The notes under the pieces were generated by a model. The model was not told the DNA's origin and made no database searches. It saw nothing but the letters and a program-made list of their open reading frames with translations. DNA of 33,122 nt from Hysterium pulicare CBS 123377. Its lineage: Eukaryota > Ascomycota > Dothideomycetes > Hysteriales > Hysteriaceae. Shown here piece by piece: positions 10,349 through 21,572 of the stretch (positions are counted from its first letter, which is position 1; each line of letters begins with the position of its first letter). The stretch spans positions 1 through 33,122 of the forward strand of contig AJFK01000136.1 of assembly GCA_000467715.1 (NCBI GenBank), written 5' to 3'. A program made the translations under genes and the position numbers.

Positions 10349-10898
10349 TCTGTTCAACTGGTTATGTGTATCTTTCTCCCGATGCTGGAATTGTATTAAG
10401 ACTCTTGCTGCGTTGATGTAAAATAGACTCTTCACTCTCACAAATCGATGGTTCATTATGGTTCAGCAACCTTCTTTGGTATATAGCGCAGAGACCAATT
10501 TCGTGCTGTGTAGAACGGTCACTCAGGATTTGAATGATGTTTACTAATATCTCCCGAAGCTCTTTCTCCAGAGGTTCCCGGTCGTACGGAACCATTCCAG
10601 GCCAGTCCTCAACCATGGAACCGGTGTGGCCCTTGCATTCCTCCTGTGGACGGGTAGATCTCGGAGGAGCCGCCGACTGCTTGTGTTACTCCAGCCCTGT
10701 GTAACGCTACCTCAAAGCGTCAAGAAATGACCGACCCATGGTTTGAAAGAAGATTTCCTTCTGTAACCTTCCGTTCAAGACTCGACACCTCCCCGTATCT
10801 ACCATTGTCTCCCTTTCTCCCATTTCCTTTCTTTTCCTACGCTCTATCAACACTGATTCTGGACCTTCCACCGCCAGTTGGACATCTCCATCCCTTCA
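10349..10898. other. Intergenic before the rhodopsin-fold gene
   Basis: It contains the 3' end of the preceding gene and the pyrimidine-rich leader (10790-10870) of the next. A - strand ATG-started frame of 84 codons (10362-10616) looks mildly protein-like but matches nothing I know and is not annotated as a gene. Confidence 0.45.
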
Positions 10899-12308
10899 AT
10901 GTCGACTCCGTCATTTGGAAGTCAACCATTCGACATCAGCAAGTTCGATTTGAACAATCACTCGTCCTACGTCGCAAGTGTATGCGAGACAAACATTACT
11001 CTCCTTGCTCTTGTGGGACTCTTCGTCGGCTTGAGGTTGTTTGTGCGGTCGTACATGGTTCGGAATGTCTTTCTCGACGACAGTACGTGTCATATGTGTT
11101 TTAGATGTACGCGTGCCCTCGGAATTGACGAGGCCTCTACAGTTTTGATAATTATTGCGGCCGCTTTCACAATGGTTCTCTCAGCAGTTTGCTTAGCTGG
11201 TAGGCTTGTCTCCCCAGGACATCTGTAGGATATGACGTAACTTCCTTCTTGCAAAGCAACCCATCATGGATTGGGCACACACATATGGTTATTGAATCGC
11301 TCGACGCTCTTCAAGGAGATTAAGGTTTCCATCCAGGTCAGTATCTGGTCCACCTATCATCACCGAGCCGTAGTAATCCCTTCCAATGCTGACATGTGCA
11401 CCTGAAACAGTACCTCTTCGTGTGCCAGATCTTCTACGCCTGTGCTATAGCTTTCACCAAAATCTCCATCATCGTATCCTATCTCCGTCTAATCCAAGAC
11501 CAAAACTTCCGGACCTTGATGTACGCGACCGGCGCCGTCATCGTCGGCATGTGGATATGTTCCGTATTCGTCGTCATCTTTCAATGCGAACCAGTATCGG
11601 CAGCTTGGGACTTCGAAACGAAGGGAAAGTGTATCAAGTTTGTGGATTTTCTCTACGCGAGCTCTGCGGTCACTATTTTAACGGATATTGCGCTTACAGT
11701 GCTTCCTCTCCCACATTTCTGGAGGCTGAAATTGCCGCGGAAGCAGAAAGTCATTCTTTGCTTGTTGTTCTGCGGTGGCGCCGGGTGAGTTTGACTCACA
11801 AATTCCTTATGCGGATCTAAAGATAGTAGCTAACATCTCTGAAGGGCCTGCGTCGCGAGCATCATTCGTTTGACCAAGCTACACATGTTGGAAGGAGAAG
11901 ATGTTACATGTAGGTACCTGCATCTTTTGGACGCCAGAACCCCAAGACTAACACCACACTCTCTCAGATCAAGCCGTCCCATCCCTCAATCTATCCGTAA
12001 TCGAATGTAGTCTCGGCATCCTTTGCGTCAGCATCCCGGCACTCCGCCCCCTCGCAGTAACCGTCTTCCCATTCGCGTTCCGCAGCGTTCACTCCAACCC
12101 AAAGAGATCATTTGGGAGTAGCTGGAGGATCAGCAAGGGACCAGCTACGCCCCAGAATGCGCTCCAATCTTTCGAAGAGATTAGGCTGTCACAGATACCG
12201 GGTGCTGAGTTGCTGGGAGAAGAAGGCGAGAACACGGGATACGGGAATAGGGTTGAAGTAACTTCAACTCCGCCGCCGAAGAAAGCTTATTTCAAGATGA
12301 AGAGCTAG
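10899..12308 (+). CDS. Seven-helix fungal rhodopsin-fold (SAT4/PTH11-like) integral membrane protein
   Basis: This large, expanded fungal family includes PTH11-type receptor candidates and SAT4-like proteins; the role of this copy is unknown. Model: exons 10899-11082, 11143-11199, 11257-11336, 11411-11784, 11845-11909 and 11968-12308, giving 366 residues. The introns are 57-74 nt, all GT-AG, and every junction keeps the family alignment, for example LDD to ILIIIAAAF, LA to THHGLGTHIW, and IQ to YLFVCQIFY. Recognisable landmarks are GLGTHIW, FTKISIIVSYLRL, the CEPVSAAWDF loop after TM4, LTDIALTVLPLP, and IIRLTKLH followed by PSLNLSVIECSLGILCVSIPALRPL. The tail after residue 285 or so is cytoplasmic, basic and Ser-rich. 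No CFEM domain precedes the first helix. An earlier ATG in frame is absent. Confidence 0.88.
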
Positions 12309-13129
12309 ACGAATAGGCGCTTGTTCCCCTGAGGTCTTGCAGCATCAGATACAGCTTCTAATAGCGACCTACCTTTAGTCAGCCCCTAGGCGACAAGCAT
12401 AGGGATGGTGTAATGCGCCTCTTCCCGACATGCCCGAACCGATCCTGCGTCCCGCCAGATGTGACCTTGCATGACTCGGTAAAGAGATGGATTTCGCCTC
12501 TAAGCTATGAGGGGGCTTGACCGATTGCTTGAGGAGACTTGATTCTCCCCGCTTCAAAGAGAACTGGTGTGCTTGTAAAGCCAGTGTACCGCTCTCGTGA
12601 TCAAACGCAGATGAGGCCTGTAGCGGACGATGGAATGAAAGCCGGGGCAGTGGGCCTTTCAGTCGGCGAGTTGTATTCAGTGTGGGATCAAGGTAAGGCG
12701 GCGAGAGAGGGTGTACGCATGGTTCAACCGTCTTTCCCTAGTCAGCATCATGTTGCGCACGAATCGCATCCCCAATGGCGGTAGGCAGCTGGTTACGCAT
12801 CATATTCTGACATTCACCATGTCCCGTTTCGGTGCTATGCCGTCATCAAGCATGCAAAAATCAAGCTGGTGTCCCCCGGAAAGCCGAGCGGGCGGCCTAA
12901 CCTAAGCCTAAAACAGCCATCTTGGCGACGAACACCAACTTTCGAAGGTGAAAAGTGATGATGGCCATGCGGCAGCATCGTGCAGTGAGTGCTGGAGACG
13001 ATGGCGACTATCGGCCGTTATGAGAGGGTATATGTATCAGCCATGTCGGCCTCCGCATTTCCTACTTGTTTCAACTCTACACGTCGCTGTCCCATCGCTT
13101 ACCTTCAACACCACCTTGAGCACAACGCA
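12309..13129. other. Intergenic, no gene recognised
   Basis: Short frames on both strands lack family features. The last 70 bases before 13130 are C- and A-rich, as in a fungal leader. Confidence 0.5.
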
Positions 13130-13477
13130 ATGAAGCTCTCACTAGCAACAACCCTCCTCTTCACATCCCTTGCCCTCGCCCTCGCCTCTCCCGCACCAGC
13201 ACCAGCACCAGCACCAGCGCCCGCCGTCAACGCCCTCGCCGACCTCATAATCGCCCGTGATCCGTCCCCAAATGCGGAACCCGCGCCTCAACCCGTAGCA
13301 GGCGCCGAGGAGATGGAGGCAATGCCTAAATTCCTGAACCTACCCCGCTCGCCCAAAAAGAGCAAACCCAAGAACACCAACAACTCCACTAAGAATAGCG
13401 GGGCCAGCGATTTCTTAAAGCCGTGTTTGTTGTTGGAGATTGGCGCCGTTGCTGCCGGAGTAATAGTTGTTATGTAG
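13130..13477 (+). CDS. Small secreted protein, possibly GPI-anchored
   Basis: A single-exon gene of 115 codons. I do not recognise a named family. Residues 1-22 or so form a clear signal peptide (MKLSLATTLLFTSLALALAS), followed by a Pro-Ala repeat encoded by GCACCA/GCACCAG units, an acidic and Pro-rich middle, then a basic stretch (PRSPKKSKPK) and an Asn/Ser/Thr-rich stretch. The C-terminus is hydrophobic (LLLEIGAVAAGVIVVM) and preceded by small residues (NSGAS), which fits a GPI-attachment signal. The frame is open upstream to 12989, but the ATG at 13130 is the one followed by a signal peptide. There is only one cysteine, so it is not a typical cysteine-rich effector. Confidence 0.72.
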   Translation: MKLSLATTLLFTSLALALASPAPAPAPAPAPAVNALADLIIARDPSPNAEPAPQPVAGAEEMEAMPKFLNLPRSPKKSKPKNTNNSTKNSGASDFLKPCLLLEIGAVAAGVIVVM

Positions 13478-14608
13478 ATGAGTGTTGGACAAAGGGAGAG
13501 GAGTTGGGAGGGTGGAACAATTACGACGTGTGGATTTTATAAGATAGGATGGGAGGAATAAAGGCTATGTAAAGGTAGACGCTCGTTGGCACCTAACGGG
13601 CTTGGCCAAATTTTGCGAGCGAATGGGTCAATTATGATTATCATCTTTGATGGATGTATGGTGCAACTGGTGGAGGTAATGGGCCCGAGTTCTGCCATAT
13701 ACTAACCTGCCATTCGGGAGTCTTGATGTTGGAGTCGGCCTTTTGCTTGTTTAGTTCAGCGGATTAGTTCAAGCGTTATTAAGTAGGATATTTTTATTCG
13801 ATCATTGTTATGCAGATAACATATCTTTGGTAGCCAAGAACAAATTCTCTTCATATGAATCTTCATAATCTCTTCTTCCCACCTCATGAGTATGGGTTGC
13901 GGAATGTCATGGCCCTCTGTGGATATCAAGTCCTGCCTCTCACTACACGAAGAGAAGTCTTCCGCTTGGACATGACTTGAAGCTTTGTCTCATCTGTTCG
14001 CAAGCCTCCTCGAGGCTGATTAGAGATTTACGAAGAGGGGAGGGAGCAACAAGCCTTGACTTAGCTTCCGCAATTGGCTGGCTCGATGTCAGCATCTCGC
14101 TTGGTGGAGGTGCGTGGCGATGAGGGGGTTCTTCTTGTGGAGTCGATATAATAAGAAACATAGAAAACTCAAGCACGGATCAGCCTTTTCTCACATCCAC
14201 ATAATACCATAACAATAAACCCCTCCTATAAGATCCGCATGTAAGTAAACCATTGGCAAGGAAATATAGTCATCTTTCCTATATATCTCTCAGGGAGCGT
14301 CTGACGTAGTGTATTACGTACAATACATCTTCAAAGGGAATCAGGACAAGGCACGCCCACATTGTTGTGCTTTCGAATGGAAAATCATCACTTCATAGCG
14401 ATTTATCAAGCGAGAAGTGGTGGATAATGATTAACATTCAGAATATATCTCTCAATGGACCCTAATCACTTTCCACCTCTCCTACCCGCCCAAGCCTATG
14501 GCGAGAAAAGAAAATACCAAGGGAATGGATATTTACACCATCTAACATCGTTCCTAACGTACACCTCTGTTCACCACAGTAATCGAAAAATGCGTTTCCA
14601 TTAAGCAT
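13478..14608. other. Intergenic between two convergent genes
   Basis: This 1.1-kb stretch receives the 3' ends of the small secreted protein gene (+) and the hydrophobin gene (-). It is fairly AT-rich, with only short frames, the best being a featureless - strand frame at 13943-14176. Confidence 0.5.
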
Positions 14609-15014
14609 TTATGGGTTGACGTCCTCGCAGATGAGAGCTTGGCCGAGCTGAAATCACGGGATTAGTAAACGTGGTAGAGAACAGGAGGTGATGTGGAAGC
14701 CTTACGATTGGGAGCAAACAGCACTTAGCCTGCTGGCCTTCGGCCGCACAGATGTCGACGAAGTTCTGGAGGGAAGTTGGGGCGGTTGGTGCTAATAGCA
14801 AGTTAGCAAGACGATTTCTTCGAGAGGTTGGAAGTAAAAACTTACGATCAGCGCAGTTCAAGTCAGCAAGACCGAGAACATCAGTAGCGCAGCATTGGGC
14901 ATTGCTGTCACTCCCGGTGCAGAGGGTGACAGGAGTCTGGCGGTTGTCTAGAGCAGCTGGGGCTGCAAGAGCGACGGCAGCGAAGAGGGAAGCGGCGATG
15001 ATGGAGAATTGCAT
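14609..15014 (-). CDS. Class II hydrophobin
   Basis: Hydrophobins are secreted amphipathic proteins that coat aerial hyphae and spores and act at air-water interfaces. Model on the - strand: exons 15014-14846, 14791-14706 and 14647-14609; introns of 54 and 58 nt with GTAAG donors. The 97-residue product has a signal peptide (residues 1-18 or so) and eight cysteines at 32, 41, 42, 54, 71, 80, 81 and 92. Their spacing is X8-CC-X11-C-X16-C-X8-CC-X10, the class II pattern, with the first loop one residue shorter than the usual nine. Family wording is clear in QCCATDVLGLADLNC and AKCCLLPILGQALIC. Unspliced, the frame would run on and lose the last cysteine, which supports the intron model. A TATA-like box lies about 155 bp upstream. 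Confidence 0.95.
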
Positions 15015-15163
15015 GTTGATTGATCGATTGGTTGTTTGGTTTTGGTTTGGAGTGGATGAAGTGATTGGAAGCGAAGGGCTTAGAATTGTTTGTTAAGATC
15101 GAAGTAGATTGATGTTTGATTGATTGTTGGATGAAGAACCAGAAGAGAGGTCCTCGAGGCCAT

Positions 15164-15171
15164 CTTTATAG
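15164..15171 (-). promoter_or_regulatory. TATA-like box upstream of the hydrophobin
   Basis: Read on the - strand it is CTATAAAG, about 150 bp before the hydrophobin ATG, with a C/T-rich leader between. Strongly expressed hydrophobin genes often have such a box; its use here is inferred. Confidence 0.5.
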
Positions 15172-17446
15172 ATTTTCTCGACCAACTTTGCTGTCCCCTA
15201 TCGAACGAAAGGTTTGCCGTCGTCATCGTCGTTCTCCTGAAGGAAGACATGGTTGTCGCACGTTATTCAGGAAGCTTTGGTAGTCTTGATCATCGACATG
15301 GGTCAACGTAACATCAAGGGGGCAATCCAAGATCCCTTTCCCCTTGGCCTTGTAAATGTCTGTCGATCGCGATATTTCAGCTTCAATGCACCACACAGTT
15401 TGCTCTGACTGGTCAATTGGCGTCCGAAGCTGAAGAGCTATGCGGGTGCAACTGCCATGGGCTCATGGACACGTCGGCAGCTAAGGCAGCTCTCGAAGAT
15501 CCATCTCGGAGGATTAGCTCGTCCAAGAAGTGATAATCTTACAGATGGCAATATTTGCCTATTGATGACAGTGAGAGGTGCCACCAATTGTTTGTGCGGG
15601 CTATAGCTTCACGTAGGGCTCCGTTAATACTGGCAGGCTGCGCCGTTCTTGGTGATGCAGGGAAGTGTACAAGGAGGCCGACTTGGGCAACCTGGCCTAT
15701 GACGCGCCAAAGCGGCTCACATACGACAAGGAGAGAAGCGATTCTAACAAAGCGTGACGTTAAGGATCATTGATGATCATTGATGAGGTGTTTCCATTTG
15801 AACGCATTAACGTTCATCTCCGGACCTGTTTGGCGAAGCACAAACGGGCGGGTTTCCTGACGCTAAGTTTGATTGAAACCTCAGCAAATTGTCGAATCGA
15901 CAAAAGGAGAATGCACCTGGCGCGAATCAAAGGCAGGTACAAGAACTGCGCCGAGTGGCAAGTTTCCGGTACTGGGTTCTGCCCTGCAGCGGAGGTTTGC
16001 GAAAATGGGAATCATGGGGTAACCGTCCGGCGGTTGAGGTATTCTCGAGAGCGCCAGCAAGGCAAGTTCCTTGGTCGCGGCGATACATTTTGACGGCCGT
16101 TGAAACGTACAGAAGGGCCGCCCACAGGTGATCCTGCCGATCAATCGATGGGTCGCCGTTGTGGAAACGTGAAGCCGTGACGATCACTGGGACCTCGCGA
16201 AGGAAGACGAGCAACTCTTGTCGACCAAAGCCAAAAAAAGACGGCATCAAGTGACGAATGAGAATAGTCGAAACGCGATGACATAGCAAGTAACAAGATG
16301 AAAGCTGGTCCGCGCATATGGGGCAGGGATTTTGATATCTGACACCACTGGGACGTGATGATGCCTCTTGGAATCTTGAAATGGCACGCGTGCGCCTCAA
16401 GCAATGCATGAGCCACCGCCCCGTCCGATGGTTGTTACATCTGAGCTGAAGAGTACAGCGGAGATGATAGACAAGTCGCGATAGCTGTGTGGTGTTGCAA
16501 GGAGGCAATGTCGAAACGGCAGCTCGGAGCGCCACAACGATCGGCCGTCATCGTCATGTCCGAGCGGCGGCGGACGCGAACCGGGAAGAGCCCCTGCGCC
16601 GAAAGCGCGGGGCATTGCCTTTTGCAGGGCTGGGGCGACAACGGCCCCCTTTCCCTTTCCTCTCCCTCGCTTGCGCTCGTGCAGATAGAGATCGACGTCA
16701 CTCTTCCACGCAGGACTGCAGAAGCATGCATGCAAGCCCGACTACTCTCCCACAGCCACCACTGAAACAAGGGGGGAAGCCGTTGCTCAATTTATCCACC
16801 CGAGTGTTTGTATGCTTAATGTATCTGAAGGCGAATTTGACTCCAACGTGCCGGCATTTCGTTACATTCGGTACCTTTCCAGAAACTTAAATCCTTCCCA
16901 TATTCCATGCTATGACGTCTGAGGCTCCCTTCCCCGGAGCAATCGTTTGCTTGTTGAATATGATTACGATGACATAGCCTTATGAGCTTTGTGAGCGATG
17001 GATGATAACGTAATGGCTATCCATCCGCGTCTCTGCAATGCTTTGTCTGGCGGCGAGGAATGTCAACTCGGCAGCCTTGTGGAAGAGACTGCGCGCACGA
17101 CCAGCCCGCAGGAACTAAGACAAGAATGACGGCTTTGTGGAGCTAGTCGCAGCTAACGAGAGCGGTGGAGAGGTCATCGATACTCGGCAAAAAGGTAGAC
17201 TGGAGAGCTCATTGACAACGGGGATTTCACTGGCACTGGCAACGGCCTCCTGACTAAAGGGGCCGGACTGGCCCAAGGCGACATAGTAAAACGATGGTAC
17301 GGATTGCGAACTGTGTTCCGAAAGCAATTAATATTATCGTAGGGTCTGCATTCCCAGACGTCTTTCATAGAAGTTGCTTCTTCCTCCGTGTACATTTTAG
17401 ATTTGCGATCTCCTTGAAAAGTGCTCGACCTCGAGTCCAAGCCAGT
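15172..17446. other. Gene-poor stretch
   Basis: About 2.3 kb without a convincing gene. The longest frame (202 codons, 15927-16535, - strand) overlaps open frames on the other strand and shows no domain, signal peptide or membrane pattern, so I treat it as chance in GC-rich DNA. A short duplicated GATCATTGAT is found at 15766-15786. The right end may include the former 3' part of the membrane-protein relic. Confidence 0.45.
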
Positions 17447-19299
17447 TCATTCCGCCTCTGCACAGGAACCGATTCCCATCGTTACTCGCCACACGACATT
17501 GGGTCTAGAAATGATACAATGTGGTTCGGCATCATACTCTGCGAGCTCGTAAAGCGTTCCCACAACCAACGCCCAGAAGCAAATAAGTAGGGCGAGGCCA
17601 CCGACGACGCTGTAGGCAATGAGTGTTGCAAGTCCTACTGAGATGGCATATCGAGTCTCCGCAATAGACATCAATGAGTCCAACGGTCGACCACCAAAAG
17701 GCAAAGGACTCTGTCCAACTGTCGTGTTGCCGGCAAATGGCCAAACGGCTCCGGAAAGGGTCCCGAATTGGCAATGATAGAGAGCCATCGCTATGATGGA
17801 CTGCAATGCATTGACTCAGCGAGAGCCTCGGTAGGATCACTATGGACCAGTTTTCCAATTCGTACCATATGCCCAGCGATGAGTCGGCCATAAAAGATGG
17901 GTCGGTTTTCCTAGGATTGGACTGGAAAGGCCTTGATCGCCTGCGCTAGATGTGTTGAGGAGCGCTCCCATCGCAGTCAAAAGCTTCGATGAGTCTAGGA
18001 CGACGTCCTGGAAGCTGTCTCCGAGCTCATGAGAGACCACGTTTCCAAAATTTCGGTTGTCTGCTCCTTCGGCTTTAACAAAAGATGCATTCATGTCAGT
18101 CGTCCACACCGGTGAAGCTTGCCAACTATCGTTACTGTCACACTGATTGCGATCAACCAGTAATGAAGGGCAGGCAGTAATGGCTAGCAACTGTGAGCTC
18201 GGTGTGGTATAGAGAAAGCGGTATACTTACAGGCTTGCAGTCTGCCATCCTCCGCATTGCCGGTGCATAAACGATAAGATGCCGGGCCTGATATGAATGT
18301 TCGGCAAAGCAACGACTTATTTTGAAGAACACTGCTAGAGCCTTGATATTTGAGGACGTATACTTGCTGTCCTTGTGAGAGAACGATCTCTGCGTTGGTG
18401 TATTGCTCGTCTTGAGGCAGCTGCTTGTCAATGGTTTGAAGTGATTGGGCCAGGACTACCTCCCGTGAGCAGCTGCGATTGCCTTGGAATTCACTTCATG
18501 CGAGCAATACGACGGGCTCCCTTTAGGCGTAATGTCGACAGCATAAAGAGGATTTGACAAAAACGTGGGGTAATCCAGGTCGAACATGAGATCCTCCATA
18601 ACTCCCAGCTGTGAAGCAACAGTGGAATTGAAAGTATCCATTCCAAAAGTCACCGGCATGCTGGAGTTCCGCAGCGAAATGTAAACTGGGCTGGTGTTTA
18701 CTCCGCTTTGTCTCGGAAGCATTGCGGCACAAGTCAACGACGATCTCTGCGACCAATCGGATTAGGCTCATCAAGCGGGGTCTTAGAGGCCATTCTTTGG
18801 TAGGCAGGTCTCTTCCAAACACAAGCACAAAAAGACCAAGCGGACCGGTACTGGCCTGAAATGCGAGGAATCCAGGAACCGACAAGCCATCTGGCCGGGA
18901 GACTTTCAGCCACTGAACAACCTCGAAGGTCGAGTGGATGGTGGATGCGAGGAACACGCCAGCAGCTTCAGACAAAATGCGCAAGACCGGTATGGTGCTG
19001 CTGCTGGATGAGTTGCCGAATCGCACTCGCCCAAATCGTGATTCCCCGCGTGCATAGGCGCCTTCCGGCCTAAAAAGGGTGAAATGGTGAATGGCGAAGA
19101 ATGGAGCCATCTTAGAGTCGAAGATTTTGCTTCCTATCAAAATTGCGGGGACTCCAAAAATAGATTGCCTAGCCGGAAAAGGAATCGGGATGTTCGCCAA
19201 GATGGGGCTGAAACCGCCTGGCTGGCTGCAGGTGGTATCCTCTGTAGGTACATGTAACATCACCTTCTCCAGGATGATATCTTGATGCAGAATGGACAT
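17447..19299 (-). pseudogene. Multi-pass fungal membrane protein relic with frameshifts
   Basis: Read from 19299 down to 17447, consecutive segments in different frames make one protein of a type I recall as common and unnamed in related fungi. Segments are: IPVLRILSEAAGVFLAST; ASTGPLGLFVLVFGRDLPTK then LMSLIRLVAEIVV; VNTSPVYISLRNSSMPVTFG then DLDYPTFLSNPLYAVDITP; QQVYVLKYQGSSSVLQNKS; ITACPSLLVDRNQC then WTTDMNASFVKAEG; ADSSLGIWYELENW; and SIIAMALYHCQFGTL followed by a last hydrophobic helix near GLATLIAYSVVGGLALLICF. One plausible 40-nt intron remains (18191-18230). Frames change near 18740, 18480, 17910 and 17825, with no room for normal introns. The N-terminal start is uncertain; ATG at 19299 is one choice and 19110 another. 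Function unknown. Confidence 0.65.
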
Positions 19300-19706
19300 G
19301 AATTGCAATCTCCCACCAGCCGCACCGCCAGCCACAATGTGTCGTTCGTAAGAGCGCGAAGAGGCATGTGTTGATGCCGGTGGAGGTTTTGGAGCCGTTG
19401 GTACGGAGTGAGTAGTTGTAGGAAGCCGAGCTACTGAGTGGCAGCGAATTTAAAGGCTTGAGTGCATGCTTTATATATATACGTTGTAGAGTACAAGAGT
19501 TGGGACCAAGATGGCGTGGCTTCCGCTTCCCGGATTCCGCCTACGGGCACGTCATGTATCCCTAGCAATTGCGAGAGAAGACTGTCTTGAACACGGAATC
19601 ATCGAACCTGGAAACGCACATCTTTCTTACACCTGTATTCTATGATTTGCCCCATGCTGTCTCTATTTACCCAAACCGTCAAAGTTCCCTTCTTCACGTC
19701 CATCTC
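19300..19706. other. Intergenic between esterase and membrane-protein relic
   Basis: It holds the 3' side of the esterase gene and the 5' side of the relic, both on the - strand. A TATATATA tract near 19470-19480 lies about 175 bp upstream of the relic's presumed start and could be its old promoter. Confidence 0.45.
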
Positions 19707-20722
19707 TCAAGCAGGAACTCCATTTATCAACTCCCTCGTCAACGTCTCATTTTTCCTACTAACAGTTTCTATATCCGGGTACTTCTCAACCATCAAATCA
19801 CTAACCAGCCTCCCAAATACCACGCTCCCATGTTCATTTAAATGCGTTGTATCTGTCGGATTTAGATTATACACATGACTTGCCGTCTCCCCGATTTCGT
19901 TGCAATACTTTTCTGAAGCCGCATTCAGATCTATCCATCGATAATTGCCGGATTGAGCAGCAATTGTTGTCAGATTGCGCTGCGTGGCCAGGGATTCTAC
20001 GACTTTGCCGTTGCTGAAGGCGCGGCGAGTCAATGGTGTCACGAGGATCTAAGGAAGCGTTAGAGGTGGTGGGAAGATATGCAGTCCATCGTAATCCTGA
20101 CACGAAAATACATAGCGCCGACCTTGTGACAGACTGGTATACACGGCTTCAGGGGCCCATACATTATGTCCCTTGCTGTAAGAACAAACGGCAACAAGGA
20201 AGTGACTTACTGGGGTTGCCCCCGCAACTTTAGCTTCCGCAGCGAAAGTTTCGAGATTTCTAGTGTATTGAGCAAGGCTGACGCCGGAGGTATTCTTCTG
20301 GTCGTTGTGGCCGAACTGCACCTACGTAAGTCTTCACCTACCGCGAATAAATGCCTAAGTCTCTGGGAATCTTTTACCTGGATAGTAACATATACATCAT
20401 GATCCTCCTTATAAGTTCCCACATCCGCAAGCACCTTTGCCCAATCCCCACCAGCCCGAAATGACTTCGTTGTAGCGCCATTGTGCCCATAGTTATGGCC
20501 TGAAGAACCAGATTTAAGGGTGTAGCTTAGGAACCCATTTCCCCATCCACCACCGCCGGTGCTTTGAATGGCGGTTGTGGAGTCCCCGGCTAGGAGAAAG
20601 TAGGCGGGACGGTCTTGGGCCGTGGAAATATTTGCTGATGCGGAAGTGGGCGAGAGGAAGATTGTCCGGACGAAGAAAGTGAGAATATGCATCCTTGAAG
20701 TGAAGGATGGGAAGAGAATCAT
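19707..20722 (-). CDS. Secreted SGNH/GDSL esterase, rhamnogalacturonan acetylesterase-like
   Basis: The likely role is removal of acetyl groups from rhamnogalacturonan in pectin outside the cell; substrate is inferred from family resemblance. Model on the - strand: exons 20722-20378, 20321-20211 and 20048-19707; introns of 56 and 162 nt, the latter with CTAAC before its acceptor. The product has 265 residues, close to the family's length. A signal peptide covers residues 1-30, or starts at Met11 (20692). All SGNH blocks are seen: nucleophile motif AGDSTTA (Ser48), GHND at 119-122, and DTTHLNEHG with the catalytic Asp218 and His221. Junctions are in phase and restore VTIQVQFGHND and ATPILVTPLTRR. 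The gene is intact although both flanking - strand genes are broken. Confidence 0.9.
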
Positions 20723-21572
20723 TAATATCTAGAAACCAACACTATGATATCGGCTGAAGTCCGGAGCTTGATACTGTAGTAAAATGGTTCACGCAAAATG
20801 AGTTTCAGAAAATATAAGAATAAAGCAGATTCAGAAAGCGGTCTATAACGGTCGAAATGCGGACGAAGTAGCGAGCCCGATGTTAAGAAGAATGGGAAGA
20901 CGGAAAATCTATTGATTTAATAAGGCGCTATTGCACTTAATAAATTGTTTACTTTCTCAGAAGGCGACCCAGGTGTTAGAAGTATGCTGTGAAGCTTTAG
21001 TTCCATGCTCTTGGATTGGTGAATTGGACTTGAGTCGCTTCCTACAGTCCAGCTGAGTCGTGGACGCTGCAAGGGAAAAAACCCATGAATTAGCCAAGTC
21101 GTTAGTGTAGCTAAAGGACACATACTGAAAAGCCCTATGTTAGTATATGCGGAGAAATTTTCAGGTATATATATTAAGGGGAGAGTATCTTAGGCCACAT
21201 AATGCTGAGGTGACGCTTGCGGGGAAGCTCCATCCGTGCCCTTCGCGACATCTCTACCCGAGACTTCGAGCTTCTCTAGTCTCTAGAGGATCCCTAGCAG
21301 TTTAGGGTCCCATAGCATTTAACCGGGAGGAAGAAGTAGTTACTGGATCTTTGTACATCATTGCTGGTGTTCCTTCGGCACGCAAGTCAAGACTCGCAAG
21401 ACATGACTTGTTCAGAGCAGTTTATTGCAGTATACATTACAAATACCCTATTTCCAACTTTGGTATTATCCAACGCCTTCAAACCCGACTCTTACGAGAG
21501 ATTCATAGCATCATCCACCCCTCAAGACTCCCTCTTGAGACCCTTCCTCCACCAGCTCCTCGGAGTCTCCTC
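20723..21572. other. Intergenic, no gene recognised
   Basis: AT-rich on the left, with only short frames. It contains the promoter of the esterase gene (- strand) and the 3' side of the permease relic. No element stands out. Confidence 0.5.

Noticed and set aside
10362-10616. 84-codon ATG-started frame on the - strand (starts MVEDWPGMVPYDREPL)
   Set aside because: Slightly protein-like, but it overlaps the 3' end of the preceding gene, matches no family I know and has no visible partner exon.
10899-14611. Membrane protein, small secreted protein and hydrophobin as one co-regulated surface cluster
   Set aside because: They are on different strands with 0.8-1.1 kb gaps and share no visible promoter motif; proximity alone is not enough.
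15766-15786. GATCATTGAT direct duplication
   Set aside because: Only two ten-base units; too short to interpret.
15927-16535. 202-codon open frame on the - strand
   Set aside because: No domain, signal peptide or hydrophobic pattern; it overlaps other long frames on both strands in GC-rich DNA, and composition is mixed. Most likely chance.
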